Of a stretch of DNA of 64,000 nucleotides, positions 1-11,800 are shown one piece after another (within the stretch, counting starts at the first letter, position 1; each line of letters starts with the position of its first letter). Both the position numbers and the translations under genes were made by a program. The notes beneath the pieces are model-generated. The model ran no database searches. It was not told the origin of the DNA and saw only the letters and a list, made by a program, of their open reading frames with translations. Source of the DNA: Psoroptes ovis (lineage: Eukaryota; Arthropoda; Arachnida; Sarcoptiformes; Psoroptidae); the NCBI GenBank assembly GCA_002943765.1, contig PQWQ01000003.1, positions 2,108,001 through 2,172,000 of the forward strand, given 5' to 3'.

Positions 1-407
1 GATTTGATTCAATTTTTTTTCTGGTTTTTTGTTTATATGTGTTGTCCTACATTTTTTTTGTGTTTCTGACTGGTTGTTGTATCGACATCAATATCAGCAT
101 CGATTTATTTACAATACATATTTATGTAGCGTTTTATAGGTGATCAATAAGTAAAGAATAAGGAAAAGAAGAAAATAATTAAACAAAATCAGTCCCGCTA
201 TTGGCTTTTGATGAAGCCACCTGTTGAATATTCGATCAAAATTCATTAAATTTTGATTTCAAATTTTTCGATATTTATTTTGATTTTAATTAATTTTTTT
301 GCCAATCAAAACGATTCAATAAATTTACGATATTGAATTATCAATTCGATTATTATCATCATTGATCAATTATACGAAAATCAATTAATCAATAATCAAT
401 TATTAAA
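1..407. other. AT-rich region upstream of the Rab11-FIP gene
   Basis: No coding sequence is supported here. The stretch is very AT-rich and should contain the promoter and 5' untranslated region of the gene starting at 408. I see no convincing TATA box or other defined element. Confidence 0.4.
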
Positions 408-3400
408 ATGTCATTTATTGATGATAAAATAATGGCAAAGTATGTATTTTTGATTAATGATTAATCGATTTATTCATATTTTTGTTTTTTCATTTCAAAA
501 CAGTTCTAATTATAATTTCAGTCATCAAAATGAAGAACATTTTGAATTTACACCAAACTTATATAATAATAATAATGATAATAATTGTAGTGATGCTACG
601 AGTTTAGATGATTTTAATGATTCAATCGATGCTAGTAATCATAATAATAATAATTTTATTAATGGTTATTCATCAAACAATATGCAAACATTAATCAATG
701 GTGATGATGATTATACAGTATTGAACAATATTAATGATCAATCAACATCATCAATAAAATTAATGTCAAGAAATTCATTATTAAATTCAAGTATACGAAA
801 GTAAGTCAACAAGTTACATGATTCTTATAGATATAATCATTCTTCTCTCACTCTTTTAATCTTGAATTTCATAGATCAACACCAATTAAAAATAGAAATT
901 CCATCAAGTAAGTTGAATAATGTTTTCCGTATTTTTACTAATAATAATGATTTCCGTTCATTTACACCTGTGATGATGATTTAACAAAAATTAAATTTTT
1001 ATTCGATTTAATTTATTTACAATTTATTTTTCAATAATTAAAGCAACAGCAATTTATTGAATGGTAGCAATTATATGAATGGTATGAATTATATTTCATA
1101 TAATTACAATGATTATAATAATACTAATAATATGAATTACTATCTCTCTGATATATAGATTTCGATTTTGATTCCGATTATCAATATAATCATAATCATA
1201 ATGATAATTCAATGGAAGAATATATTTTACATTTGACTGAAAAGGTTGGTCTCATTCAATAAACAATTCAAAATTCACTCGTATTAATTTTTAATATGAT
1301 TTAATTTCAATGATACCCGTTCAATGATTAGATTAAAAAATTACATGATCAAGTACAATTTCTTCGTGAAGGACAACAAAAAAATGAAGAAAAATATTCA
1401 ACAATGTATAAAGAAAATTCATCATTACACAATAAGTAAGTCCTTTCAAGCATCTTTGAGAAACAGAAAAAATTATACCTTTTCAAAGCTTTGAAATATT
1501 TTAACCCTTTATGTAAATGTAAACATCTTCAATGAGACAACGACAACAACATCTATTTGTAATAATGAATTATTATTTCTGTCGAAATTATTTTGAAATT
1601 TCAGAAATTATCCGAAATAATTCAAAAATAATAATTTGTTGATTTTTTCTACGCTGATTTTTTGCAATCAAACATTTTTCCACGCTATACATTATGGTGC
1701 AATGTTTCAAACATGTATCATTGATCGCATGCATGTGTGTGTTTGCGAAAAAAAAATGAAAAATCAAAAGTTTATTGTTTACATAAAAATTTATGATAAT
1801 TCGGCATACAACAAATCGGGGAAAAAATTGTCATTTTGTCAATAATAATAGTGATTTCGTTTTTCAAAATATCTCAAAATTTGAAAATGAAAAAAATTTA
1901 AGTCTTGAATGAGTTAGAGATTAAAGAGTAAATCTTATCTTATTGACAAATAGACCTTTAGAAGAGGAAACTGATCAATTGTATCACTCTCTGTGTCTAT
2001 CCACTACACAATTGCATAATAATAATTTGAATTTCATTTCGTTTTTGTCCCGTATTGTTTTTTCGTTTTCTAAAATCTTTACTTCTCAGATCTGATCTGT
2101 CCAACAGTTCCAATATCTGACGACGATGATGATGACGAAGAAAGTCATGGATAGTCATCGACATTATCTTCATCATCATCATTAACATTATCATCATCCA
2201 TTGATGACAAATTTCTTTTTTTTTCCGAACATCGAAATAAACAATGGTACATTAGATTTTTTTTTCATTTATTTCACATATTCTATTATTTAAAAACACA
2301 TTTCAAATTACCTGTTTTTCATTTCAATTTTTGAAATGAATATTTTTAAATTTTTGAATTGGTTTCTCTTGAATATGATACAATGCATTTTTAACACAAG
2401 GCACAATACTCTTTTTCACATCACACCGATATACGTATAGGACACGCATTTAAATTGTTTTTTCTTCAAAATATTTCGTTTTGTTATTTCGCTATCAAAT
2501 GAATTTAGACACAGACACACTTACACTCTTTGATTTTTTGTTACATGAACAATTGAAAAATTTAAAAAATTGCAATTGTTTATATGCAAGTGTAGATGAT
2601 TATAATGAAAATAATGATATGATGGTCATGAGAGTAATAATTTCCATTATGTGTATGTGTTTGTTCGTGTTCGTGTGTCTATTTTATGATTTGAAATTTG
2701 TTGCTGTTTTTTAATTGGTTTGGTTGGTAATTTCATGTTATTTGCTGTGATTACATGAAATGAATGAATGAATGAATTGAAAAAATGTATGAAAAATATA
2801 TAAACATTTATCTAATTTCATTTTAAATACAATAATAATAATTATTATTATTGTATTTATACAACAATTATTCATTGTTTTTTCAATGTACTTTCTACCT
2901 TTGGAATTTGATTTCATTTCGATTGCTTCTAGCTTCAGGTGTTTGCTTAAATATTCATTCATATGAATTCAATTATTTATATTGATTTTCATTTCATTTA
3001 ATTGGAATTCCGAGTTTTTTTTGCATCTCAAATGTAAATTATATATTTGTTCGTGATTTAATAGTGGTTTTATCTAAATCTGTCTAATTCAATTTTGTGA
3101 ATGTGTTTTATTTTTATTTGTTTTCGTTTTTGTTATGTTTTGTTTTCATTTTCATTTGATTGCATTTTGTAAATTATAATTGAAAATTTTCTCATTTTGT
3201 TGATTTGTTTGTTTGTTTATTTGCAACAATGATATGATTATCAACGAATTAATCACTTTCCATATTTTAATAATTTGTTGATCAATATATGCTGTTTATC
3301 TTTGTTTAGTTTTGTTGTTCAATTTTTTTTATGTTCTTCCAACTATTTGTTAATGTCTCAAGTTGATCTTTAATCATATCTTATTTGATTGTTTGTTTTA

Positions 3401-4437
3401 TTTGTTTTCTTGAATCTTTAAATTTTATTTTGTGTCATTACCATGACGATCATCGACTGATCTATTAAATATTAAAATGAAAATGAAAATATTGCCAAAG
3501 AATCGATTATCTTGAAGAACAGATACGTGACATTGAATTACAATCGGAAGATAAACGTAAAGAAGTTGAACAAAGATTTCGTGAATCAATGGCACGACTA
3601 GAAAGAGAAAAATCACAAGAATTGGAAAATTGTGTAACACGTATTTGTTTGCTGCAAAAAGAATCGATCGAAGCAAAAGAAGAAATCAAACGTAATCAAC
3701 AAATAATTGAACGTTTACAAATTGCCAAAGAAAATTTAGAATCAGAATTGAATGATAAAAATGATGAAATACAATTATTGAAAGATGAAATCAGAAAATT
3801 AGAAGAAATTATTAGATTAAAAAATGAAGCAATTGATTCATCTTTGATTGAAGTAATTAATAATGAATTATCAACAATTGGTTGTGATCATCATCATTTA
3901 GATAATAATAATCATCAACATTTTAGTAATAATAATAGCATTCCATTTGAAACTGATAATGAACTTTATAACAGTATTCAAAACGAATTAGAACTGAAAT
4001 TACGAATGTTAAAAGAAGAAAATAAATTATTAAAAGAAAATAATGAAGAATTAACCGCACAAGTATTGAATAATCATTTGATTGAAGGTAAAAGTTTATT
4101 GAAAGAAGGTGAAGCAATTTCATCATTAGCAAGTGAAATTAGTGATCTCAATATCGAACAGGTAATGATTGATTTTAATGATTTTGATAAATAATCTCTA
4201 ATCTTAATTTTCAATTTTTATTTCATTTTATAGCTAAAAACTGCACTCAAAGAACAACAAGATGTGAATGCAAAATTACGTGCATACATTGATGGAATAT
4301 TATTGAATATTGTTGAAAATTATCCACAATTATTGGAAGTAAAATCCAATGGTAAAACGAATGGTACAACAGCAGCAGCAACAACAACAACAACACCTAG
4401 TACAGTTAAAAAAAATGGCAGCCGTAAAAAATTGTGA
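408..4437 (+). CDS. nuf: Rab11 family-interacting protein 3/4 homologue (nuclear fallout type), 8 exons
   Basis: Class II Rab11-FIPs are coiled-coil adaptors that bind Rab11 (and Arf) GTPases on recycling endosomes and act in cytokinesis and, in flies, cellularisation. My exon model is 408-439, 504-800, 875-907, 1044-1081, 1159-1244, 1332-1435, 3501-4161, 4234-4437. All introns are GT..AG, the phases agree throughout, and the product is 484 residues. The first third is low-complexity Asn/Asp/Ser-rich. From about residue 165 it is a long charged coiled coil. The last exon carries the Rab-binding domain, with YIDGILLNIVENYPQLLEV closely matching the FIP3/4 consensus, preceded by LKTALKEQQ. A Thr/Ala tail ends the protein. 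Vertebrate FIP3 is longer and has N-terminal EF hands, which are not seen here. The 1332-1435 exon splices to 3501 in frame across a roughly 2 kb intron. Further 5' exons or a small exon in that intron are possible. The family call is firm; the N-terminus is less so. Confidence 0.86.
1436..3500 (+). other. Large intron of the Rab11-FIP gene
   Basis: About 2.07 kb between GT at 1436 and AG at 3499-3500, much longer than the other introns of this gene (64-87 to 136 bases). It is AT-rich with T-runs. Two short open stretches (about 1957-2096 and 2481-2714) do not resemble the family. Joining the flanking exons directly keeps the frame and a continuous coiled coil. Confidence 0.55.
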
Positions 4438-5252
4438 TATTTTTTTCCATTTTGAATCATTATTATTATTATTATTATTATTATCCATATCCATAATCAT
4501 TGTTTGTTTGTTTGTTTTATTATTATTATTATTATGATAATTATTATTTATTTCTTCATATTTCGACAATGTGAATTTATATATAAGAAAAACGCCTAAG
4601 ATTTTTAAAATAATATTTTATTTCGATTTTGAATCATTGTCTTCCTCTTGTGATTATCCATTATTGTATCAATCATATCATATCAATCAATCAATCAATG
4701 TTTTTTTTTAATTTTCAATTTGACACGATAATAATCATGATTTCCTTAATCAAATGAACATGAATGCTTTTCCTTTTTTTTTTGTTAGTTGAATCATTGT
4801 ACAAATAATTCATGATAAAAAATGATGATTTATTTTTCTTTTGAATTTTCCTCATATTTTGTCAATTTAAATCAAAATATCATGATCAAAAATATTTAAT
4901 TTAATTCAAAAAATAAATTTTCTTTGATATTTTTTCAAAATTTCCCTTGATATTTCAATCAACAGCTATCGACACTTCAAAAAGCCCCATCGATGCTTTG
5001 TTTGATTTGTTTGTAATACAAAATTACCATTTCTATACCCTTATACTAAATTTACGAAATGATTGAAGCTAATTTATACTCACCAAGCATTGGTATCTTC
5101 TATTATTATCAATTGATGACCATGTATCATCATTCAAGAAATTTTGACAACCAAAATACATGAACGGTAAACTGAACAAATGAAATTACATTTTATTTAA
5201 ATATGAAAAAAATATTTACAAAAAATCACTTTTTGATTTCGTTTCGAACATT
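4438..5252. other. Intergenic region between the Rab11-FIP gene and the zinc-module array
   Basis: AT-rich, with (ATT)n runs just after the stop at 4435-4437. No coding sequence is supported. A block at about 4950-5000 resembles sequence at 13542-13594, just upstream of TSEN54. From about 5085 the sequence resembles that from about 6957 onward, so the duplicated unit of the next gene pair starts near there. Confidence 0.5.
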
Positions 5253-6437
5253 TTATTGGACATTCCAACCATTAACAAGTTTTAAGTAATCTTTCTCACT
5301 GATCAACGTTGAAAGTTGATGTATTTCAATCCTATCAACCTCCGATTGATAAAACAGATTGTCACTCAAGTGATGGAAGCAGCAACGGTTCTTCTTTGGG
5401 ATGATAAGTTGCCGCTGTGCAAATACTTGTATACGCGCTTGAAGTGGTACTCCCCTTAAATTGGTCTTGCTTAGACAAATGAAACAATATCCGCTTGACT
5501 TAGAGCAACGTGCATATGGCACTTCAATCAAAATGTCATCTTGTTTTTGTTTTCGCTCTGCATTGAAAAAAATCATTTGTATCATATGTGCATCATATTA
5601 TAAACTCAAATAATGACAATTACCTGTATGATTATTAACTTTTTTAGGTTTTCTGGGTTTTTTGGGTTTCGAGGTTTTTTCAGGCTCTTTATTTATGACA
5701 TTGGGACCATGAAGAAGTTCAAAATAATCTTCGTTGTTGATTGATGTCGAGGATTCTTGTATTTCAATTTTATCAATATCGGTTTGATGTAAAAGTTTGT
5801 CAATCAAGTGATGAGAACAACAGCGGTTAGTCTTGGGAATAATAAGTTTTCGCTGTTTGAAAACTTGTTGGCGAGCGTCAAATGGTACTCTCTTCAAATT
5901 TGTCTTACTGCGACAAATGAAACAACATTTGTGTGTTGAAATACAACGTGCATTTGGCACTTGAATCAAATTTTCATTTCGCTTAGATTCTTCTTCTTCA
6001 CATATATATGATTCGTCCGAAGAGTCTGATTGGATTGATGATGATGATGATGATGAATCTGATTCGCTGTAAGAATCATGAATTGGTGTAGAGGATATCA
6101 CATCTGTTGTTGATGGCGGCTGATCACTTGATGTTGATGCCTGCAGATCATTTGATGTAGTTGCTGATATTGATGTTGATGGCTCAGGATCACTAGATTT
6201 CGTTTTTTCTAATTCTTGTTTCCTTCTAAGAGAGAGAATTCTAGAAATCTTAGCGTAACATGAATAACAAACATAATCATCGATATTAACTGATTTGTCC
6301 ATGGCTAAGCGAACTTTTTCAATATATGCTTCATCTTTGACACATTTATTATATCGATTATATTTATGTCTTAATTGTTTTTTGCAGAGAGCACAATGTA
6401 ATCCGCGAATTGATTTAATTTTTTTTGGGTCAGACAT
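5253..6437 (-). CDS. Unrecognised zinc-module protein, copy A (two exons)
   Basis: Exon 1 is 6437-5624 and exon 2 is 5557-5253, with a 66-base GT..AG intron; the product is 372 residues. The N-terminus has paired cysteines (CALC near residue 16, CYSC near 57), suggesting a zinc ribbon. A Ser/Asp-rich linker follows. Then come two related modules of about 85 residues, each with a lone Cys, a CFIC pair, the motif (K/R)xVPxxAR, then IIPK and RCCxHHL. The intron falls between the modules. From memory, similar Cys/His modules occur at the N-termini of some arthropod DDE transposase-like proteins, but no transposase domain is present here. It could be a domesticated transposon DNA-binding part or a lineage-specific regulator. 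The start fits because MSDPKK is matched by MSYPKK in copy B. Function is unknown; that it is a real gene is supported by two intact, diverged copies with conserved splice sites. Confidence 0.72.
5558..5623 (-). other. Intron of zinc-module copy A
   Basis: On the minus strand the donor reads ACAG|GTAATT and the acceptor ATGCAG|AG. The same intron position and phase (one base of a Glu codon before the intron) occur in copy B at 7459-7526, which supports splicing over two separate ORFs. Confidence 0.7.
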
Positions 6438-7153
6438 TTTGACGATCTACAATAATAAAGATAATAATAATTAATTTTTATTTTTAAGCAAAATCAAATA
6501 GGAAAAGTTGAAACAATTACATCTTCAATGATAGTGATTCTGGATTTTTAAAAAAAAACCCAATACCTACTACATGTAGTCAGGAAATTTTGAAACAAAA
6601 AATGAAATGGATGTAAATGCAACGGTCACAAAATGAACTTGGTGTTAAATTTAAATTCATACTTCAGCACGAAGAATTATGACAGGTTCGATTTTATGCA
6701 GCTATTTAATAATGATCGACATGTGTTGTTGAAATAGCCGTAAAAAATCGGCCTCGGTGATTCAAAAGAATTAATTCAATGTGAAACAGATTCTTCCAGT
6801 TCGGTAATCATGAATCAAAAAGGAATCAATATTTATTCCCAAAATTATCAAATAAATGATACAAAATAGATGAATAAAGACTTATTCCTTTAATGAGTAC
6901 AGCATCACGAAAGCAAAGGTCATTTATACGAATTCATAAGGATGAAGCAAATTTATCCACAGCAAGCATTGGTATCTTCTATGATTATCAATTGATGACC
7001 ATTTAAGCCCAAGCATCATCATTCATGAAATTTTGTCAATCAGAATAAATGAAATGTGAACTGAACAAAAACCATCATCTAAAAAACATCACATTTTATT
7101 TAAACAAAGAAAATATTTACGAAAAATCACTTTTTTAAGTCGTTTCGAACATT
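6438..7153. other. Spacer between zinc-module copies A and B
   Basis: Holds the 5' flank of copy A (about 6438-6690), a unique stretch, and the 3' flank of copy B (from about 6957). The 5' flank shares the block TTTTGACGATCTAC next to the start codon with copy B and, with one change, with the third copy at 8510-8528. This is likely the promoter/leader region. No other coding sequence is seen. Confidence 0.5.
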
Positions 7154-8337
7154 TTACTGGACATTCGAACCATTAACAAGTTTTAAGTAATCTTTCTCAC
7201 TGATCAACGTCGAAAGTTGATGTATTTCAATCCTATCAACCTCCGATTGGTAAAACAAATTGTCACTCAAGTGATGGAAGCAGCAACGGTTCTTCTTTGG
7301 GATGATCAGTTGCCGCTGTGCAAATACTTGTATACGGGCTTGAAGTGGTACTGTCCTCAAATTGGTCTTGCTTAGACAAATGAAACAATATCCGCTTGAC
7401 TTAGAGCAACGTGCATTTGGCACTTCAATCAAAATGTCTTCTTGTTTTTGTTTTGGCTCTACATATGTAAAAAAATCATTCAAATCATATGTTCATCATA
7501 TTATTAAGTTAAATAATGACAATTACCTGTATGATTATTATTTTTAGGTTTTCTGGTTTTTTTGGGTTTCGAGGTTTTTTTAAGCTCTTTATTTTTGACA
7601 TTTGAACCATAAAGAAGTTTAAAATAATCTTCGTTGTTGATTGACGTCGAGGATTCTTGTATTTCAATTTTATCAATATCGGTTTGATGTAAAAGTTTGT
7701 CAATCAAGTGATGAGAACAACAACGGTTGTCCTTAGGAATTATTAGTTTTCGCTGTTTGAAAACTTGTTGGCGCGCGTCAAATGGTACCGTCCTCAAATC
7801 GGTCTTACTGCGACAAATGAAACAACGACTGTGTGATGCCATGCACCGTGCATTCGGCACTTGAATCAAATTTTCATTTTGTTTAGACTCTTCGTCTTCA
7901 CAAATAAATGTTTCGTCCGAAGAGTCTGATTGGATTGATGATGATGATGATGATGAATCTGATTCGCTGTGAAAATCATGGATTGGTGTAGATGATAGCG
8001 AATCTGTTGTTGATGGCTGCTGATCACTTGATGTTGATGCCTGCAGATCATTTGATGTAGTCGCTGATATTGATATTGATGGCTCAGGATCACTAGATTT
8101 TGTTTTTTCTAATTCTTGTTTTCTTCTAAGTGATAGAATTTTTGAAATCTTATTGTAACATGAATAACAAACATAATCATTGATTTTAACCGTTTTGTCC
8201 AAGGCTAAGCGAACTTTTTCAATATATGCTTCATCTTTGACACATTTATTATATCGATTATATTTATGCCGTAAATATTTTGTGCAGAGAGCACAATGTA
8301 ATTCGTGAATTGATCTAATTTTTTTTGGGTAAGACAT
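7154..8337 (-). CDS. Unrecognised zinc-module protein, copy B (two exons)
   Basis: Exon 1 is 8337-7527 and exon 2 is 7458-7154, with a 68-base intron; the product is 371 residues. It has the same layout as copy A: an N-terminal Cys-pair domain (CALC, CYSC), a Ser/Asp-rich linker, and two modules each ending in RCCxHHL. By eye most residues match copy A, with differences spread along the protein; all the Cys/His positions listed above are kept. Module 1 here has ARCMASHSRCFIC where copy A has ARCISTHKCCFIC. Retention of both reading frames after visible divergence suggests that both copies are, or recently were, functional. The intron sequence and position match copy A. Function is unknown. 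Confidence 0.72.
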
Positions 8338-8496
8338 TTTGACGATCTACAAATAATCATCTCCAATGATAGTGATTCTGAATTTTTAGACAAAATCAAA
8401 TATCTACACAGTCAGGAAATGTTGAAACAAAAAACAAAAATGGATCAAAATGAACCAGGTGTTGAATTTAAATTTAAACCCCTCAGCACAATGAAT

Positions 8497-8528
8497 TTTT
8501 TTTCTGGTCAGACATTTTGACAATCTAC
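8497..8528 (-). pseudogene. Truncated start of a third zinc-module copy
   Basis: On the minus strand this reads the common leader and an ATG at about 8516 followed by Ser-Asp-Gln-Lys-Lys, like the start of copy A, then runs straight into the 5' flank of copy B. Only the first few codons remain. Its upstream flank is cut by the retrotransposon and continues at 13354, where an AATAATAATA stretch and TTTTTATTTTTAAGCAAAAT match the 5' flank of copy A. So the retrotransposon landed in the leader of a third, already truncated copy. Confidence 0.6.
8525..8528. repeat. Target-site duplication (left), CTAC
   Basis: CTAC directly before the left LTR is repeated at 13354-13357 directly after the right LTR. 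Four-base duplications are usual for Ty3/Gypsy integrases. The undisrupted order (ATCTAC then AATAATA) is preserved in the related 5' flank of copy A. Confidence 0.85.
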
Positions 8529-8805
8529 TGTAGAGATTTGGTATAGACTTTATCAGAAGGTTAATGATAAATTTTGGTTATATTTTTATTTGAACATGTT
8601 AAGGGTTTATATACAATTTGAAAAACATAATGAAGTTATGATTAATAATTACTAATTAATGAATTGTGAATTTATCAGAATATAATGAATCATAAACTGA
8701 CAAATCAATGAGTGATAATGACAAAGAATGAATAAGAATTTAAGGTAACAATGAATGAATGAATGAATGATGAATTAACGAATCATTCATAAGTCATACT
8801 CTTCA
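8529..8805 (-). repeat. LTR, pol-distal (3') copy
   Basis: 277 bases, TG..CA ends on either strand. It includes a (GAAT)n/(AATG)n stretch near its inner end. No difference from the 13077-13353 copy was found when the two were read side by side. Confidence 0.92.
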
Positions 8806-8820
8806 TGCGTCCCCCCTAAG
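8806..8820 (-). promoter_or_regulatory. Polypurine tract of the retrotransposon
   Basis: On the minus strand CTTAGGGGGGACGCA lies directly before the 3' LTR. The AGGGGGGA run is the expected plus-strand DNA primer. Confidence 0.75.
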
Positions 8821-11800
8821 ATGCTCGAGGTCGACCACGTGACCTAGGGATGTTGAATCGAACGTTTTTGATGTTGGAGGACGATGGTTTTAAACGATCT
8901 ATCGATACAGATTCTTGAGTTGAACCTTTTTGGATGATGAATGTATGTTGACGACGTTCCAGGACTTTAAATGGTCCGATGTATGGTCGATCTAGAGGTC
9001 GACGTGGAGCATCGTTTCTGACCAACACGTACTCGCACTCTTGCAGTGCTTTCGGTGGTTTTAAAATGGGTTTGTTTACCCTCGTTGGTTGAGCTGGTAA
9101 TTTCTTGATCAATGATCGAAGTTGTTCCAAGAACTTCGAGGTATCACAGGAAGGATCTACTTGTTCAAGGGGTAGATCAGCAGGCATTGGTACGTTTTCG
9201 CCAAATGTCATCTCGGCTGGTGAAGCACGGAGATCTTCCTTGTAGGTAGTTCTAATACCTAGCATCACCAAAGGAAGTGCGTCTACCCAATCTTCGTTGT
9301 TCCATAATACGCAGCGAAGTGAGTCCTTCAATTGACGATGAAATCGTTCCACCATTCCGTTGGCTCGTGGGTGGTACGCTGATGTTCTGATGCGTTTGGT
9401 ACCCAACATCTTGAGCATCGCGTTGAAGAATTTTGACTCGAATTGAGTACCCTGATCCGTGGTTATCGTCTGCGGCACACCATAACGGGATATCCAGGTA
9501 TGCATTACTGCTGCCGCTACCTCCTCCGCAGTTATTGAACGCAATGGTGTTGCTTCCGGCCACCTCGAAAAACGATCCACCATTGTCAATAAATAACGAT
9601 ATCCCTTGCACTCATTCAAGATGACCAGGTCGATGTGCAGGTGCTGGAACCTCTTCCCAGGAATGGGAATTGGTACCGGTGGCGTTTTTATGTGACGAGT
9701 AATTTTTGAGGATTGACAGTCGACACATTCCTGACACATCTTATGAATATCGTAGACCATGGTCGGCCAGTAATATTTTTCTTGAATGGTGCGTTTGGTT
9801 GGACGATAACCAGGATGATTAATACAATGATAAGCGTTGAACACTTTGCGTCTTAACGCAAGTGGGATGAACGGTTTGCCATTTTTGGTGATAACCATTT
9901 GATTGTTGGATATGACAACCGGAACCAGAGTTTTATCATCTTTAAGCTGATTCAATTCAGCATCATTTTTCTGAGCTTCGATCAATTCTTCGATGGACCA
10001 AGATGTTTCGTTGATATCGAGTGCAGCAACTCGTGATAAGGTATCGGCCACTACATTCGCGTCACCGTTGATATATTGAATATCATTAGTGAATTGTGAT
10101 ATAAAATCAAGCTGACGTGCTTGACGAGGTGACTTTTCAGTTGTTGATTGAAGTGCGAATGTAAGTGGGCGATGATCGGTTAATACAGTAAATTTCCGAC
10201 CTTCCAGAAGGTAACGGAAATACTTGATTGATTTATAAATTGCCAATAATTCTCGGTCGAAAGTTGAATATTTTTGTTCAGCTGCAGATAAAGACTTCGA
10301 GAAAAAGGCTAATGGTCGAAATTCGTTGTTGATCTTCTGTTGAACTACAGCACCAATGGCTGTGTTGGATGCATCAGTGGATAAGAAATATGGAGCATTA
10401 TCCACAGGATAATTTAGCATCGTCATATCAGCAAGAAGGTTTTTCACTTCTTGGAATGCTTTAGTATGATCATCCGTCCAAAGGAATTCTTTTTTCGGTG
10501 ATGTCAGATCGTATAATATCTTCAACTTATCAGCTGCCATCCGAATGAATTTGCGATAGAAATTAAACATACCAAGGAATTTCAATAGTTGTTTACGATC
10601 ACTTGGTATCGGAAATTTTTTGATTGCTTCGACCTTGTCGGTCATCGGATGGATACCATTTGCATCGATGTGATGGCCAAGAAAATCAAGTTCGGTCTTC
10701 ATGAATGAACATTTGTCAAGGTTGATGACGAGACCATTATCTTTCAGTCGCTGGAAAACGATTTCCAGATTCTTCAGGTGGTTTTCTTGCTTTTCATCAC
10801 TGATTACCAGCAGATCGTCCAGATAAGGATATATGAAATCCAAATCTCTGAAGATGCTGTCCATAAATCTTTGGAATGTGTTCGGAGCATTACACAAGCC
10901 GAAGGGCATGAATAAAAATTCGAAAGACCCAAACGGTGTGATGATTGCTGTCTTTTCAATATCTTCAGGTTTAATCGGTATTTGATGATAAGCTGATTTC
11001 AAATCGATTTTCGTGAAGAGTTTTGCAGACCCTACGTTATTAAAGAAGTCATGCAAATTTGGGATATTATATCGATCTTTTTTGGTCACTGAATTCAATA
11101 ATCGATAATCACCACAAGGGCGAATTGAACCATCAGGTTTTGTGACGCAATGTAATGGTGATGACCATGGTGAATTGGATGGACGGATTATCTTCAATTT
11201 CAACAGCTGATCGAACTCTGCTTTGGCCAACTTGTACTTGTCCGGCGCAAGGCGTCGACATCTCTGACGAATTGGTTGACCAGTTGTGATGATTTGATGT
11301 TCAACAGAGTGCTTCACGGGCCCATCAATTTTGGTTAAAGATGGCCGGGCAATTTCTGGATATTTTTTAAGTAGCAAAGCTACAGGTGAAGACTGGTCAA
11401 TGATGTTGATGCTGAAAACACGATCGGTGGTGTCAGCTTTAATCGCTGTGTTATCCGTCATATCGATCAAATTCTTGGTGGCCACCCGTGGTACCAAATC
11501 AAAATATTCTAAGAAATCGGCTCCAATGATTGGTACATCGATTTGTGCGATTACAAAGTCGTATAAAAATTTTCTTTTAAAACCAAGATCGATTAGCTTG
11601 GTGATGGTACCATACGTATATATCTTTGAATTGTTTACTGCCGTTGCGTAAGATGTTGGTGATGGCAAATTCTTCATGAACTTGGCTGGCCAAACGCATA
11701 TATCGGAGCCAGTATCAATGAGTATCTTTGTTCGAGAAATACGGTCGAAAACAAAGAGGCGTTTGGCACGGGGAGAATCGATCTGGTTTACAGATGTTCT

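Larger units (their letters stand above)
5085..8496. repeat. Tandem duplication of the zinc-module gene unit
   Basis: Two direct copies of a roughly 1.5-1.6 kb unit, about 5085-6680 and 6957-8496. Each contains one two-exon gene plus similar flanks. Both begin near AAGCATTGGTATCTTCTAT and end near a CAGCAC..GAA stretch upstream of the gene. Boundaries are approximate because they were aligned by eye. Confidence 0.7.

Noticed and set aside
1957..2096. Possible exon of the Rab11-FIP gene with LEEETDQLYHSL
   Set aside because: It has an acceptor-like start but no good donor before the stop, and the flanking exons join in frame without it.
2481..2714. 77-codon open frame in the Rab11-FIP intron
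   Set aside because: Composition and sequence do not match the family and no consensus splice pair frames it.
3923..4132. Minus-strand frame across the coiled-coil exon
   Set aside because: Antisense shadow of a well-supported exon.
5253..5585. Separate 110-codon gene starting inside the zinc-module region
   Set aside because: Its first codons are intronic. Splicing at 5558-5623 joins it in frame to the 6437 exon, and copy B shows the same arrangement.
9252..9611. Minus-strand 119-codon frame inside the retrotransposon
   Set aside because: Out-of-frame shadow of the integrase region of pol.
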